A DNA stretch of 21,651 nt from CAZJBS01 sp964544475 (GCA_964544475.1 CAZJBS010000040.1:1-21651), one strand, 5' to 3'. Positions 1 through 6,903 are shown, numbered from the stretch's first letter. Numbers and translations: made by a program. The notes: generated by a model not told the origin, from the letters alone.

Positions 1-44
1 GGTCAGGGTGGGGTTCATCGGGTTTCGGCGCGCAGACATCTACC

Positions 45-68
45 GCTCCCCGAGTTGTCGAGGGGAGC
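45..68 (-). other. Inverted repeat downstream of intI
   Basis: GCTCCCC (45-51) and GGGGAGC (62-68) can pair around a 10-nt loop about 30 bp after the intI stop codon. It could be a weak terminator for the minus-strand integrase transcript. No T-tract follows it, so the role is uncertain. Confidence 0.3.
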
Positions 69-97
69 AGGGCGGGCCGAAATCCGATTCGGAAGAA

Positions 98-1063
98 TTA
101 ACCTGCAGCGAGATCGTCCAGTGGACTGGCCACGGCCTTGGGCAGGCTTGTGACATGCGTGTAAATCATGGTAGTACGAACGTCGCTGTGGCCAAGCATT
201 TCCTGCACGATCCGGATATTGTATCCTTTTTCGAGCAGGTGGGTGGCGAAGGAATGGCGGAGGGTATGGCAACTTGCCGGTTTGGTCAGTCCCGATTTCT
301 TCAGGGCATCTTTCAGCGCACGCTGCGCAAAACTGTCGGAACGATGAAACAGCCGGAGACGTCGGGTGGCCGGATCGACGGACGTGTGCTCGGAGGGGAA
401 TAGGAACATCCAGGTCCATTCGAAGCGGGCTCTGGGGTATTTGCGGTCGAGGGCCGGCGGCAGTGCGACGCCGGCAAACCCCTCCGAAAGCCACGAATCG
501 TGTTTCAGTTTCAGGACGGCCAGGTGTCGCTGGAGCGGTTCGGTGACTGAGACCGGCAGGGCGACGGTGCGGTCTTTGTCTCCTTTGCCCGCCCGGACGG
601 TGAGGAGCCTGCGTTGGAAGTCGAGGTCCTTGATTCTCAGCGACAGGCATTCGGTCAGCCGAAGGCCGCATCCGTAAAGCAGGGACGCGATGAGCCAGGG
701 TTCGCCCTTCAGGTGGCTTAGGAGTTTGGCCACTTCCGTTTTGGACAGGACGACCGGCAGACGTGCGGGTCTTTGGGAGCGGAGGTAGTCGACGTGGTTC
801 AATGGTTTGTGCAGCACGTCGCGGTACAGGAATAGGATGGCTTGCAGGGCCTGGTTTTGGGTGGAAGGGGAGACGTGGCGCTCGATGGCCAGAAAAGTGA
901 GAAAGCGGGCCAGATCGTTTTCCGTGAGCTGATCGGGGTGTTGTTTTTCGTGGAAGACGATATAGCGGTATATCCAGTCGAGGTATGATTTCTCGGTCCG
1001 ATAAGACAGATGCCGGACACGCACGACCTCTCGGACCCTGTCAAGGAAAGGAGACTTTTTCAT
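98..1063 (-). CDS. intI: Integron integrase IntI (tyrosine recombinase)
   Basis: A 321-residue site-specific tyrosine recombinase that catalyses attI x attC and attC x attC recombination, so capturing and shuffling cassettes. The N-terminal SAM-like core-binding domain covers about residues 5-90. The catalytic domain shows R135 (GCGLRLTE), K160, H266 and R269 (HTLRHSFATHLLE), H292 (LGHSDVRTT) and the nucleophile Y301 (MIYTHV). Residues about 190-222 (ending RFEWTWMFLFPS) are the extra patch that separates IntI from XerC/D and is needed to bind folded single-stranded attC. The length matches IntI family members (about 320-340 residues). It is divergent from the array, the classical integron layout. 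All catalytic residues are present, so it is probably active. No clear Shine-Dalgarno sequence precedes the ATG. Confidence 0.96.
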   Translation of the reverse strand: MKKSPFLDRVREVVRVRHLSYRTEKSYLDWIYRYIVFHEKQHPDQLTENDLARFLTFLAIERHVSPSTQNQALQAILFLYRDVLHKPLNHVDYLRSQRPARLPVVLSKTEVAKLLSHLKGEPWLIASLLYGCGLRLTECLSLRIKDLDFQRRLLTVRAGKGDKDRTVALPVSVTEPLQRHLAVLKLKHDSWLSEGFAGVALPPALDRKYPRARFEWTWMFLFPSEHTSVDPATRRLRLFHRSDSFAQRALKDALKKSGLTKPASCHTLRHSFATHLLEKGYNIRIVQEMLGHSDVRTTMIYTHVTSLPKAVASPLDDLAAG

Positions 1064-1136
1064 AGTGTAGTACTTATGCGTCTGGCAGATAGATAACCCT
1101 CTAAAATAGTGTGTTATCCACCAGGATGCAATCTAT

Positions 1137-1164
1137 TTGTTTTGTAGAAGGAATTATGTAGAAT
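1137..1164 (+). promoter_or_regulatory. Candidate cassette promoter (Pc-like) between intI and attI
   Basis: TTGTTT (1137-1142) and TAGAAT (1159-1164) are separated by 16 bp, pointing into the array just upstream of the attI core. The location suits a Pc promoter in the intI-attI region, as known for several integron classes. The match to sigma-70 consensus is only moderate and the region is AT-rich, so a chance match is possible. Confidence 0.4.
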
Positions 1165-1181
1165 AGAGACAGATAATCATA

Positions 1182-1188
1182 GTTAGAC
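1182..1188 (+). other. Putative attI core site
   Basis: GTTAGAC fits the GTTRRRY crossover consensus. It lies about 120 bp upstream of the intI start and about 50 bp before the first cassette ORF, and it is the only good match between 1064 and 1238. By analogy, the simple integrase-binding sites would lie just to its left. The R'' box of cassette 1 (ACCTAAC) differs at two positions from the reverse complement of this core, so the assignment is probable, not certain. Confidence 0.6.
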
Positions 1189-1238
1189 GGTTTTGAAGTA
1201 TCTCTTTCTACATATCATGCGAAATACTATATTTGATC

Positions 1239-1481
1239 ATGCCAACACTACGGCGGGTCAAGGGTTATCGCTTCTTCTTTTTCAGCCGGGAGGGCAGTGA
1301 ACCGGCACATATTCATATTGACCAGGCTGAACGTTATGCTAAGTTTTGGCTTCACCCCATTCAGTTGGCACAATCTCAGGGCTTCCGTAGCGGAGAGATC
1401 GCTGAGCTGCGGCGTGTAATCGAGGAAAATAGAGAATTTTTTCAGGAGAAATGGCATGAGCACTTTGGAAGTAAGACTTGA
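1239..1481 (+). CDS. DUF4160 protein (cassette 1, toxin-antitoxin-like pair)
   Basis: About 80 residues. The hallmark is MPTLRRVKGYRFFFFSREGSEPAHIHI near the N-terminus, followed by the conserved tail LRRVIEENREFFQEKWHEHF, as in DUF4160. I start it at the ATG at 1239; a TTG two codons upstream is also open. DUF4160 genes commonly sit beside DUF2442 genes, in the arrangement typical of type II toxin-antitoxin modules, and that partner follows here with a 26-bp overlap. The biochemical activity is unknown. The gene is the first in the array, where a Pc promoter would express it best. Confidence 0.85.
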   Translation: MPTLRRVKGYRFFFFSREGSEPAHIHIDQAERYAKFWLHPIQLAQSQGFRSGEIAELRRVIEENREFFQEKWHEHFGSKT

Positions 1482-1698
1482 ACCGAGAATTGTCCAGTTG
1501 TCGTTCACGCCGGACGCACTCAAAGTCATTCTTGCCGATGGACGAGAAGTGTCTGCTCCCTTGGAGTGGTTTCCACGCTTGAGAGATGCGAACGAAAACC
1601 AACGTCAGAACTGGCGATTGATAGGACAAGGTGTTGGTATCCACTGGGAGGACATTGATGAAGATATCTCGGTTAAGAGTTTACTCGCCGCAGACTGA
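1456..1698 (+). CDS. DUF2442 protein (cassette 1, partner of DUF4160)
   Basis: An 80-residue protein with the DUF2442 pattern: a beta-rich N-terminus (VQLSFTPDALKVILADGREVSAPLEWFPRL), a middle segment N..WRLIGQGVGIHWEDIDEDISVKSLL, and a short C-terminus. It starts inside the end of the DUF4160 gene (26-bp overlap) behind an AGGAG Shine-Dalgarno at 1444-1448, so translation is probably coupled. In the pair it is usually suggested to be the antitoxin or DNA-binding partner, but that is inference from gene association. Confidence 0.85.
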   Translation: MSTLEVRLEPRIVQLSFTPDALKVILADGREVSAPLEWFPRLRDANENQRQNWRLIGQGVGIHWEDIDEDISVKSLLAAD

Positions 1699-1711
1699 TT
1701 TGTTCAAAACC

Positions 1712-1773
1712 ACCTAACTCAGCGGCTCAAGCGGATCCCGGCAAGCCGGGACCGCTTAGCCGCGTTGTTAGGC
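1712..1773 (+). other. attC site of cassette 1
   Basis: The R'' box ACCTAAC (1712-1718) and R' box GTTAGGC (1767-1773) bracket a long near-palindrome: CAGCGGCT pairs with AGCCGCG, and GCGGATCCCGG pairs with CCGGGACCGC around a short loop. The 62-bp length is typical of compact attC sites. The outer stem is almost identical to that of the next cassette's attC, while the central part differs. Confidence 0.88.
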
Positions 1774-1823
1774 CTTTCGTATTAGGGCTTTGTTTTCCAC
1801 GCCAAATGAAGTAAACTGTGCCC

Positions 1824-2135
1824 ATGAATCCACTTACTCGACAGGAGGTCCTTGAGAAGGTCGGTCGCGCAGAGTCAAAGATCCGCGCCCTTGGTGTCAC
1901 GAGGCTGGCACTCTTTGGCTCGACTGCACGAAACGAGAGTCGTGCAGACAGTGACATCGACTTCCTAGTCCAGTTTTCTGCAGGTGCCAAGACGTATCAT
2001 CGATTCGTAGAATTGTCTGAACTGCTCGAAGCAACCTTGGGCCGAAAAGTGGACCTTGTAACAACAGAGGCGCTTTCCCCGTTCCTGGGGCCTCATATCC
2101 TGGCGGAGGCACAGGATGTCCTTCGAGCCGCGTGA
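1824..2135 (+). CDS. mntA: MntA-like minimal nucleotidyltransferase antitoxin (cassette 2)
   Basis: A 103-residue minimal nucleotidyltransferase. The catalytic signature is G32-S33 followed by ten residues and D44-I-D46 (the GSX10DXD motif), in LFGSTARNESRADSDIDFLVQF. In characterised HEPN-MNT modules the MNT protein adds AMP to a tyrosine near the HEPN active site and so neutralises the toxin. I chose the ATG at 1824; a GTG at 1818 is in frame. The start has no strong Shine-Dalgarno. The 3' end overlaps the hepT start by 20 bp. The promoter must lie in the roughly 50-bp cassette leader or upstream. Confidence 0.93.
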   Translation: MNPLTRQEVLEKVGRAESKIRALGVTRLALFGSTARNESRADSDIDFLVQFSAGAKTYHRFVELSELLEATLGRKVDLVTTEALSPFLGPHILAEAQDVLRAA

Positions 2136-2451
2136 GTATCTCCGTCACATTCTGAAGGAGGCTGACTACCTCCTTGAAACATGCAACGGGCTAGATTTTG
2201 AGGACTTTGAGGCTAACGAAACCCTCCTACGCGCCGTTGTTCGAAGTTTGGAGATCATTGGCGAAGCTACGAAAAAAATTCCCAAAGAATTTCGTGCCCG
2301 ACACCCGGAAGTCGAGTGGAAAATGATGTCCGGAATGCGCGACCGTCTAATTCACGATTATTTTGGCGTGGATTATGATTTGGTGTGGGATGTTGTGCAA
2401 ACTCACATTCCTATCTTGCGTGATCAAATTGAATCAATACTCAAGGCCTAA
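2116..2451 (+). CDS. hepT: HepT-like HEPN toxin (cassette 2)
   Basis: A 111-residue all-alpha HEPN protein. The RNase/AMPylation motif RX4HXY is intact as R75-DRLI-H80-D-Y82 (MRDRLIHDYF). In studied homologues the Arg-His pair forms the RNase centre and the Tyr is modified by MntA. A GGAGG at 2105-2109 precedes the start, inside the end of mntA, giving translational coupling. The stop codon TAA (2449-2451) lies inside the R'' box of the attC site, so the coding region uses the cassette right to its end. An identical copy is at 4786-5121. Confidence 0.94.
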   Translation: MSFEPREYLRHILKEADYLLETCNGLDFEDFEANETLLRAVVRSLEIIGEATKKIPKEFRARHPEVEWKMMSGMRDRLIHDYFGVDYDLVWDVVQTHIPILRDQIESILKA

Positions 2452-2506
2452 CTCAGCGGCTCAATCGGATCCGCCTGAGGCGGACCGCTTAGCCGCGTTG
2501 TTGGGT
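2446..2506 (+). other. attC site of cassette 2
   Basis: R'' GCCTAAC (2446-2452) and R' GTTGGGT (2500-2506) bracket an imperfect inverted repeat with the stems CAGCGGCT/AGCCGCG and CGGATCCGCC/GGCGGACCG around TGA. The site is 61 bp long. The R'' box is the exact reverse complement of this cassette's 5' core at 1767. Confidence 0.92.
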
Positions 2507-2557
2507 TGCCCGTCACATTAATAGAGTCTGCCGTTCTCAGCGAAATGGGGTGGAGCC

Positions 2558-3820
2558 ATGAAAATCCTTTTCGATAAACATACATCCGCGAACGAACTGG
2601 TCGAGAAGACGGTAAAGGAGTTTCTAGGAAACGTCTCAACTCTCGAATCAGCGCACGATGTTCCAATAACCATTTTTCAAGACGGCGTGAACGGCTCCTA
2701 TTACATAAAATGCTCGTTGCTGGCATCTGCCGCAGCTGAGTTGTGCGATTTAGGAGCCAGGCTAGACGTCACTAGCCCGGATAGCTACAGGGCAAACCGC
2801 CAACTTCTGTTGCAGAACAACACATATCTCAAGATGGCAGCGGACGCGCTGAATGGTAGAGAGTTCAACGACATTATCGTTGAGTACACAACGACTTATA
2901 CTGCCGATAAGCCCTTGAAAGTCTGGGGAGGCCAACACCGCATCAGCGCAATTTCCACAACTGTAAAGACGGTTAACCGTTATCATGGCTTCCGCATCTA
3001 TTTCAATCTCACCAAGGATCAACGCACAGAAGTTGCGCTTATCTCAAACACCAACATTGCTGTATCAAATGATACTTTCGACCGAATGGTTGAGGAAACG
3101 AAATTTGGTGACACTTTGCGGAGGTGGTGTCAGAAAGTGGGGTTTTTGGCTGAGGGCGAGGATTTCCCAGACACGGGCTCACGTTCTGAAAAACTCACGG
3201 TGAAACGAGCACGTAGTTTCATCGTCAATTTTTACAAGGGCCTTGAGTGTGGAAAACAACTTGGCACAAACGAACTGGACCACAGAGTCTATGAACCATA
3301 TCTCACCGCTACTGGAGTGACGATCGACCCTGCCTACGAAACGGCAATGAAGACGGAAAACATTTTGAAAGATGACGGCCTTCTACAAGCGGGTCAAAGA
3401 TTCCTCGCACTTCATAACGCTCAATACAGGGCAGTAACAGGCCCAGGAGCCAAAGTCACCAATCGGAAAGCCTACCGCAACAAAGCACTCGTCGAGTCAG
3501 TGCTGTGTGGGTGGAGCTACGTGGCAGGTCTGCTACAGAATCACCCTCCACGTTTGGAAAACCATTATCGGATACCGAAAGTAACTGGCAGAGTACCTGA
3601 CCCACTGAATGCCGAGGAGATGTCACAATTCAAGCATGACTCTGACCCTGCGACCTATCGCGGACTTGGAACACGGTCTGCCTTGAAAGATAGACAGAGA
3701 ATCGCCCAGCTATTCTTGGCCAAGAGTCGCGAATCAAATGTTGTGCTTGATAAATCCTTCATGATGAAGGCTGTAAATCATTTGGCTGGCCTTCTCTACG
3801 GTTCGAAGGGCTATACGTAA
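2558..3820 (+). CDS. DGQHR/DndB-like protein (cassette 3, putative defence or toxin-antitoxin component)
   Basis: A 420-residue protein. A GGQHR motif at residues 124-128 (KVWGGQHRISAI) follows a segment typical of ParB/DndB-like folds (FNDIIVEYTTTYTADKPLKVWGGQHR) and precedes a ISNTNIAVSNDTFDRM stretch, which resembles the 'N-T-N' region after DGQHR in DndB-like proteins. DndB is the regulator of phosphorothioate DNA modification, and other DGQHR proteins occur in defence islands with unknown activity. The leading Asp of DGQHR is replaced by Gly. No signal peptide or membrane segment is visible. ATG at 2558 has GGAG just upstream. The stop is one base before the HEPN-like gene's ATG, so the two are an operon. 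The family assignment is by motif only. Confidence 0.6.
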   Translation: MKILFDKHTSANELVEKTVKEFLGNVSTLESAHDVPITIFQDGVNGSYYIKCSLLASAAAELCDLGARLDVTSPDSYRANRQLLLQNNTYLKMAADALNGREFNDIIVEYTTTYTADKPLKVWGGQHRISAISTTVKTVNRYHGFRIYFNLTKDQRTEVALISNTNIAVSNDTFDRMVEETKFGDTLRRWCQKVGFLAEGEDFPDTGSRSEKLTVKRARSFIVNFYKGLECGKQLGTNELDHRVYEPYLTATGVTIDPAYETAMKTENILKDDGLLQAGQRFLALHNAQYRAVTGPGAKVTNRKAYRNKALVESVLCGWSYVAGLLQNHPPRLENHYRIPKVTGRVPDPLNAEEMSQFKHDSDPATYRGLGTRSALKDRQRIAQLFLAKSRESNVVLDKSFMMKAVNHLAGLLYGSKGYT

Positions 3821-3821
3821 A

Positions 3822-4355
3822 ATGCTCAACTTTAGGGACTATTTGCTTTTCGCCGAGAAGCAATTGATGCTAGCTGAGGAGCAGAAAAGCAAATCTCTGG
3901 ATGCTAATTGGTTATTGATACCTGCTACCATATTGGCTTGGTCAGCCATTGAGTCGTTTGTAAACAATCGTTTAGACGACTTTGGCTCGTTGCCCGAGTC
4001 AGTCCTTCAGTTACATGAAAAAGCTTTTCTACTTGAACAGAAGGTCAGGCTCGCAAATCGTGGGAGCAAGGTCGGTCAATTCATCCTAGAAGGCGCCGAA
4101 TACAATCGCATTGATGACAAAATCTTTTTTCTCATTGCTAAGTTTGGTAGACGCGGCACACAAAAGCTAACGAGAGGGGATGTCCTCTGGCAACACTTCG
4201 AGACATTCAAGAACGCTCGAGATGCGCTCGTACATCCTCGTCAAAACAAGCAGGTGACGCTCGATATCAAAAAAGTGAAGCAATTCGTAAGTACATCCAA
4301 GGAGATCATCCGGTTAGTGTCAAAGAATGTCTGGAACAAGGAAGTTAAGTTTTGA
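3822..4355 (+). CDS. HEPN-like protein (cassette 3, partner of the DGQHR protein)
   Basis: A 177-residue, mostly alpha-helical protein. It carries an RX4H motif, R133-DALV-H138, in FKNARDALVHPRQ, and an N-terminal helix with AWSAIESFVNN, the usual first-helix pattern of HEPN domains. The HXY tyrosine of HepT is absent (H-P-R), so AMPylation-type control like MntA's is unlikely. By family knowledge HEPN proteins with RX4-6H are metal-independent RNases, often toxins or abortive-infection effectors. It begins one base after the DGQHR gene stop codon, so coupled translation is expected. Toxin or effector function is inferred from motif and context. Confidence 0.65.
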   Translation: MLNFRDYLLFAEKQLMLAEEQKSKSLDANWLLIPATILAWSAIESFVNNRLDDFGSLPESVLQLHEKAFLLEQKVRLANRGSKVGQFILEGAEYNRIDDKIFFLIAKFGRRGTQKLTRGDVLWQHFETFKNARDALVHPRQNKQVTLDIKKVKQFVSTSKEIIRLVSKNVWNKEVKF

Positions 4356-4368
4356 ATGCCTAAACGCA

Positions 4369-4443
4369 ACCCAACACGGCATGCACCGGACTGGCTTCGC
4401 CTCGCTGCGCTCGGCTTGCCAGCCGGTGATGCCCACGTTAGGC
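4369..4443 (+). other. attC site of cassette 3
   Basis: R'' ACCCAAC (4369-4375) is the exact reverse complement of the cassette's 5' core GTTGGGT at 2500. R' is GTTAGGC (4437-4443). Between them GGCATGCACCGG and CTGGC pair with GCCAG and CCGGTGATGCC, with a second hairpin in the CCTCGCTGCGC centre. The length is 75 bp. Its sequence is unrelated to the flanking attC sites, so this cassette has a different origin. Confidence 0.85.
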
Positions 4444-4493
4444 CTTTCGTATTAGGGCTTTGTTTTCCACGCCAAATGAAGTAAACTGTGCCC

Positions 4494-4805
4494 ATGAATC
4501 CACTTACTCGACAGGAGGTCCTTGAGAAGGTCGGTCGCGCAGAGTCAAAGATCCGCGCCCTTGGTGTCACGAGGCTGGCACTCTTTGGCTCGACTGCACG
4601 AAACGAGAGTCGTGCAGACAGTGACATCGACTTCCTAGTCCAGTTTTCTGCAGGTGCCAAGACGTATCATCGATTCGTAGAATTGTCTGAACTGCTCGAA
4701 GCAACCTTGGGCCGAAAAGTGGACCTTGTAACAACAGAGGCGCTTTCCCCGTTCCTGGGGCCTCATATCCTGGCGGAGGCACAGGATGTCCTTCGAGCCG
4801 CGTGA
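4494..4805 (+). CDS. mntA: MntA-like nucleotidyltransferase antitoxin (cassette 4, identical copy)
   Basis: Same 103-residue protein as at 1824-2135, with the intact GSX10DXD motif in LFGSTARNESRADSDIDFLVQF. Both copies are complete and in frame, so the cell may carry a double dose of this antitoxin. The cassette leader between core and start is also the same, so both copies should have the same expression signals if the promoter is within the cassette. Confidence 0.92.
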   Translation: MNPLTRQEVLEKVGRAESKIRALGVTRLALFGSTARNESRADSDIDFLVQFSAGAKTYHRFVELSELLEATLGRKVDLVTTEALSPFLGPHILAEAQDVLRAA

Positions 4806-5121
4806 GTATCTCCGTCACATTCTGAAGGAGGCTGACTACCTCCTTGAAACATGCAACGGGCTAGATTTTGAGGACTTTGAGGCTAACGAAACCCTCCTAC
4901 GCGCCGTTGTTCGAAGTTTGGAGATCATTGGCGAAGCTACGAAAAAAATTCCCAAAGAATTTCGTGCCCGACACCCGGAAGTCGAGTGGAAAATGATGTC
5001 CGGAATGCGCGACCGTCTAATTCACGATTATTTTGGCGTGGATTATGATTTGGTGTGGGATGTTGTGCAAACTCACATTCCTATCTTGCGTGATCAAATT
5101 GAATCAATACTCAAGGCCTAA
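4786..5121 (+). CDS. hepT: HepT-like HEPN toxin (cassette 4, identical copy)
   Basis: Same 111-residue protein as at 2116-2451, with R75-x4-H80-x-Y82 intact and the same GGAGG ribosome binding site. Its stop codon again lies within the attC R'' box. Because neither toxin nor antitoxin copy is decayed, loss of one copy should be tolerated while loss of both would release the toxin. Confidence 0.93.
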   Translation: MSFEPREYLRHILKEADYLLETCNGLDFEDFEANETLLRAVVRSLEIIGEATKKIPKEFRARHPEVEWKMMSGMRDRLIHDYFGVDYDLVWDVVQTHIPILRDQIESILKA

Positions 5122-5176
5122 CTCAGCGGCTCAATCGGATCCGCCTGAGGCGGACCGCTTAGCCGCGTTGTTAGGC
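5116..5176 (+). other. attC site of cassette 4
   Basis: Identical to the attC at 2446-2506 up to the R' box. Here the R' box is GTTAGGC (5170-5176), supplied by the VOC cassette, instead of GTTGGGT. The site is 61 bp. Confidence 0.92.
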
Positions 5177-5204
5177 GACAACCTCAAAAAAAGGAGACGC
5201 ACAA

Positions 5205-5675
5205 ATGAATAAAGTGACCCCTTTCCTGATGTTCAATGATCAACTCGAAGCTGCAATAGCGTTCTATACCGCTACGTTCCCAGACTCTGAGATCAAGAAT
5301 GTTGCCCGTACTGGTAAGGACGGCCCTATCAATTCTGCCGAATTCGTCGTCGGTGGTCAGCTCTTCATGGGGTATAACAGTAACGACGGGGGCTCTTACT
5401 TCAAATTCTCTCAGGGCTTCTCGCTCTTTGTTGACTGCAAGGATCAGAGAGAGGTTGACGAATACTGGAACAAGCTCGTCAGTGCTGGCGCAACCCCATC
5501 GCAGTGTGGCTGGATCACCGATCAGTTCGGCATCACTTGGCAGATCGTCCCGAGGCGTTTCATGGAACTCATAGCCGACAAGAACCCGCGCAAGGTACAG
5601 GCTGTAATGGACGCTATGATGACCATGGTGAAGCTCGACGTGGCGGCACTGGAGAAAGCCTATGATGCTGCATAG
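5205..5675 (+). CDS. VOC/PhnB-like protein (cassette 5)
   Basis: A 156-residue vicinal-oxygen-chelate protein of the PhnB/3-demethylubiquinone methyltransferase-like type. It opens MNKVTPFLMFNDQLEAAIAFYTATFPDSEI, the usual first beta-alpha-beta repeat with the FY..F motif. The second half has GFSLFVDCKDQREVDEYWNKLVSAG and QFGITWQIVPRRFMELIADKNPRK, typical of this subfamily. Such proteins are often metal-dependent or antibiotic-binding; the substrate here is unknown. AAGGAG at 5191-5196 gives a good ribosome binding site. It sits alone in its cassette. Confidence 0.88.
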   Translation: MNKVTPFLMFNDQLEAAIAFYTATFPDSEIKNVARTGKDGPINSAEFVVGGQLFMGYNSNDGGSYFKFSQGFSLFVDCKDQREVDEYWNKLVSAGATPSQCGWITDQFGITWQIVPRRFMELIADKNPRKVQAVMDAMMTMVKLDVAALEKAYDAA

Positions 5676-5767
5676 CAGACGATCTGCTGGCAACTGGCGA
5701 TTAGCACAATACCCGCAGGCTGCCTCACTCGAAGCGTTGTTTTGTACGCCAACGTATTGGCATTATC

Positions 5768-5829
5768 GCCAAACAACCGGTTGAAGCGGATGGCCCGCTT
5801 CGCGCCGCCGCTGATGCCGGGCGTTAGCC
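5768..5829 (+). other. attC site of cassette 5
   Basis: R'' GCCAAAC (5768-5774) differs at one position from the reverse complement of the cassette's 5' core GTTAGGC. R' is GTTAGCC (5823-5829). Between them AAGCGG pairs with CCGCTT around a short loop. The interior (AACCGGTTG...GCCGCCGCTGATG) is closely shared with the attC at 8221-8282, so the two cassettes carry the same attC family. Confidence 0.78.
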
Positions 5830-5840
5830 CGCACGTGAAC

Positions 5841-6158
5841 ATGCCGAGTCTCTTCGCCGTTATCCGCATTCGCTCGGCAGCGTGGCAGTCCGACCGGCCA
5901 ATGCGTGAGCAGCAAGCCTGGGCCGAGCATGCTGCGTTCATGAACGCGCTTGCCGCCAGCCGCTTCATCGTTCTCGGCGGTCCGTTGGGCAACGGTGAGC
6001 GTGTGCTGCACATCATTGAGGCAGAGTCCGAGCGCGTCATTCGTGAGCGCTTTGCTGAGGATCCTTGGGAGAGAATGTCTCTGCTACGCACAGAGAGCGT
6101 TGAGCCCTGGAATGTGCTTCTGGACCGCAAGGCCCAAGCACAACCGCGCGCGGGCTAA
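5841..6158 (+). CDS. YCII-domain protein (cassette 6)
   Basis: About 105 residues from the ATG at 5841 (MPSLFAVIRIR...). The ferredoxin-like YCII fold is suggested by the strand FAVIRIRS, the helix WAEHAAFMNALAASRFIVLGGPLGN with its conserved His, and a C-terminal ERFAEDPW segment. YCII proteins are a broad family of small possible enzymes; some homologues act in aromatic compound breakdown. The frame stays open far upstream into the attC site, but a start before the core at 5823 is unlikely. No clear Shine-Dalgarno is seen. The stop lies in the R'' box of its attC. Confidence 0.8.
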   Translation: MPSLFAVIRIRSAAWQSDRPMREQQAWAEHAAFMNALAASRFIVLGGPLGNGERVLHIIEAESERVIRERFAEDPWERMSLLRTESVEPWNVLLDRKAQAQPRAG

Positions 6159-6229
6159 CCCTTCGTTGCACCCGATGGCTACAGCGGGCTTCGCCCGCTT
6201 CCGCAGGCGGGTGAACTCAAACGTTAGTT
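6153..6229 (+). other. attC site of cassette 6
   Basis: R'' GGCTAAC (6153-6159) is the exact reverse complement of the 5' core GTTAGCC at 5823. R' is GTTAGTT (6223-6229). The centre has strong pairing (AGCGGGCTTCGCCCGCTT) flanked by further complementary stretches. It is 77 bp, the longest attC in the array. Confidence 0.83.
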
Positions 6230-6332
6230 GCTCTGGCGAGCCTCGCTTTGAACATTCACGATACGTTGGTCGATTCTCTCGGTCGCCACTCGACTACCCA
6301 AGGCAATACACAATCCATAAGGAAGGTAAACG

Positions 6333-6899
6333 ATGCGCAAATTACATTTACAAATGCAGATGTCTGTAGACGGTTTTGTCTCAACGGGCCCAAACGATGA
6401 ACAGAAGTGGGTTACTTGGGCTTGGGACGAAATCAAACAATATGTTCTGGATTTGGCGGACTCAGCGGACACAGAGCTAATAGGTAGAAAGTTGGCAGTC
6501 GACTATATTCCATACTGGCGTAACGCCTTTGCAAAACCTGAAGACCTGATGTATGAAGTCGCCAAGATCAAAGCCACTCAAAAGAAAATCGTTTTTACAA
6601 AAACACTTGAGGCGTCTGAATGGGAGAATACAGAGCTTGCAAAGGGAAACCTGGTTGAAGAAGTAGACAAGCTAAAATGCGAAAGTGGCAAGAATATTGT
6701 CGTATATGGCGGCAGTTCCTTTGTTTCCGCCTTACTGAAAGAAAGGCTGATTGATGAAATCCATTTTTTTGTCAATCCCGTTGCCCTTGGGAGGGGCGTG
6801 CCGGTGTTCAGTGAGCTTGAAGGCTGGCAAGCGCTCCGACTCAAGAAGTCGATTACATATGACAGTGGCCTTGTGCTACTGAACTATGAACTGAAATGA
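6333..6899 (+). CDS. Dihydrofolate reductase/RibD C-terminal family protein (cassette 7)
   Basis: A 188-residue protein. The N-terminal MRKLHLQMQMSVDGFVSTGPND is the first strand and loop of the RibD-C/DHFR-like fold. TELIGRKLAVDYIPYW and the Rossmann-like NIVVYGGSSFVSALLKERLIDEIHFFVNPVALGRGVPVF (NADPH-binding GG motif and the HFFVNPV strand) support the family. It is not a canonical DfrA or DfrB trimethoprim-resistance enzyme. The family contains deaminase-reductase-like proteins of mostly unknown substrate. Ribosome binding site AAGGAAGG lies just before ATG 6333. About 100 bp of cassette leader precede it. Confidence 0.85.
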   Translation: MRKLHLQMQMSVDGFVSTGPNDEQKWVTWAWDEIKQYVLDLADSADTELIGRKLAVDYIPYWRNAFAKPEDLMYEVAKIKATQKKIVFTKTLEASEWENTELAKGNLVEEVDKLKCESGKNIVVYGGSSFVSALLKERLIDEIHFFVNPVALGRGVPVFSELEGWQALRLKKSITYDSGLVLLNYELK

Positions 6900-6903
6900 C
6901 AGC

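Larger units (their letters stand above)
1767..2499 (+). repeat. MntA/HepT cassette, copy 1 (733-bp direct repeat)
   Basis: This stretch recurs at 4437-5169 at a constant offset of 2670 bp, with no difference that I found by eye. The copies diverge exactly at the recombination cores: GTTGGGT follows here and GTTAGGC follows copy 2. The repeat unit is therefore a whole cassette, not a random segmental duplication. Confidence 0.93.
4437..5169 (+). repeat. MntA/HepT cassette, copy 2 (733-bp direct repeat)
   Basis: Apparently identical to 1767-2499. The two copies bracket the DGQHR-HEPN cassette. Absence of visible divergence points to a recent re-insertion of an excised circle or a recent duplication. 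Confidence 0.93.

Noticed and set aside
15..671. 218-residue minus-strand frame overlapping intI
   Set aside because: It is a shifted-frame shadow of the intI gene, rich in Arg and Pro and with no family features.
1064..1181. LexA box controlling intI
   Set aside because: I looked for a CTG-N10-CAG-like palindrome in the intI promoter region and found no convincing one.
5184..5693. 169-residue minus-strand frame opposite the VOC cassette gene
   Set aside because: Antisense shadow; the plus strand has a clear VOC protein, a good ribosome binding site and the array orientation.
6333..6899. Trimethoprim-resistance dihydrofolate reductase cassette
   Set aside because: The protein belongs to the RibD C-terminal/DHFR-like superfamily but does not resemble DfrA or DfrB types, so resistance is not supported.
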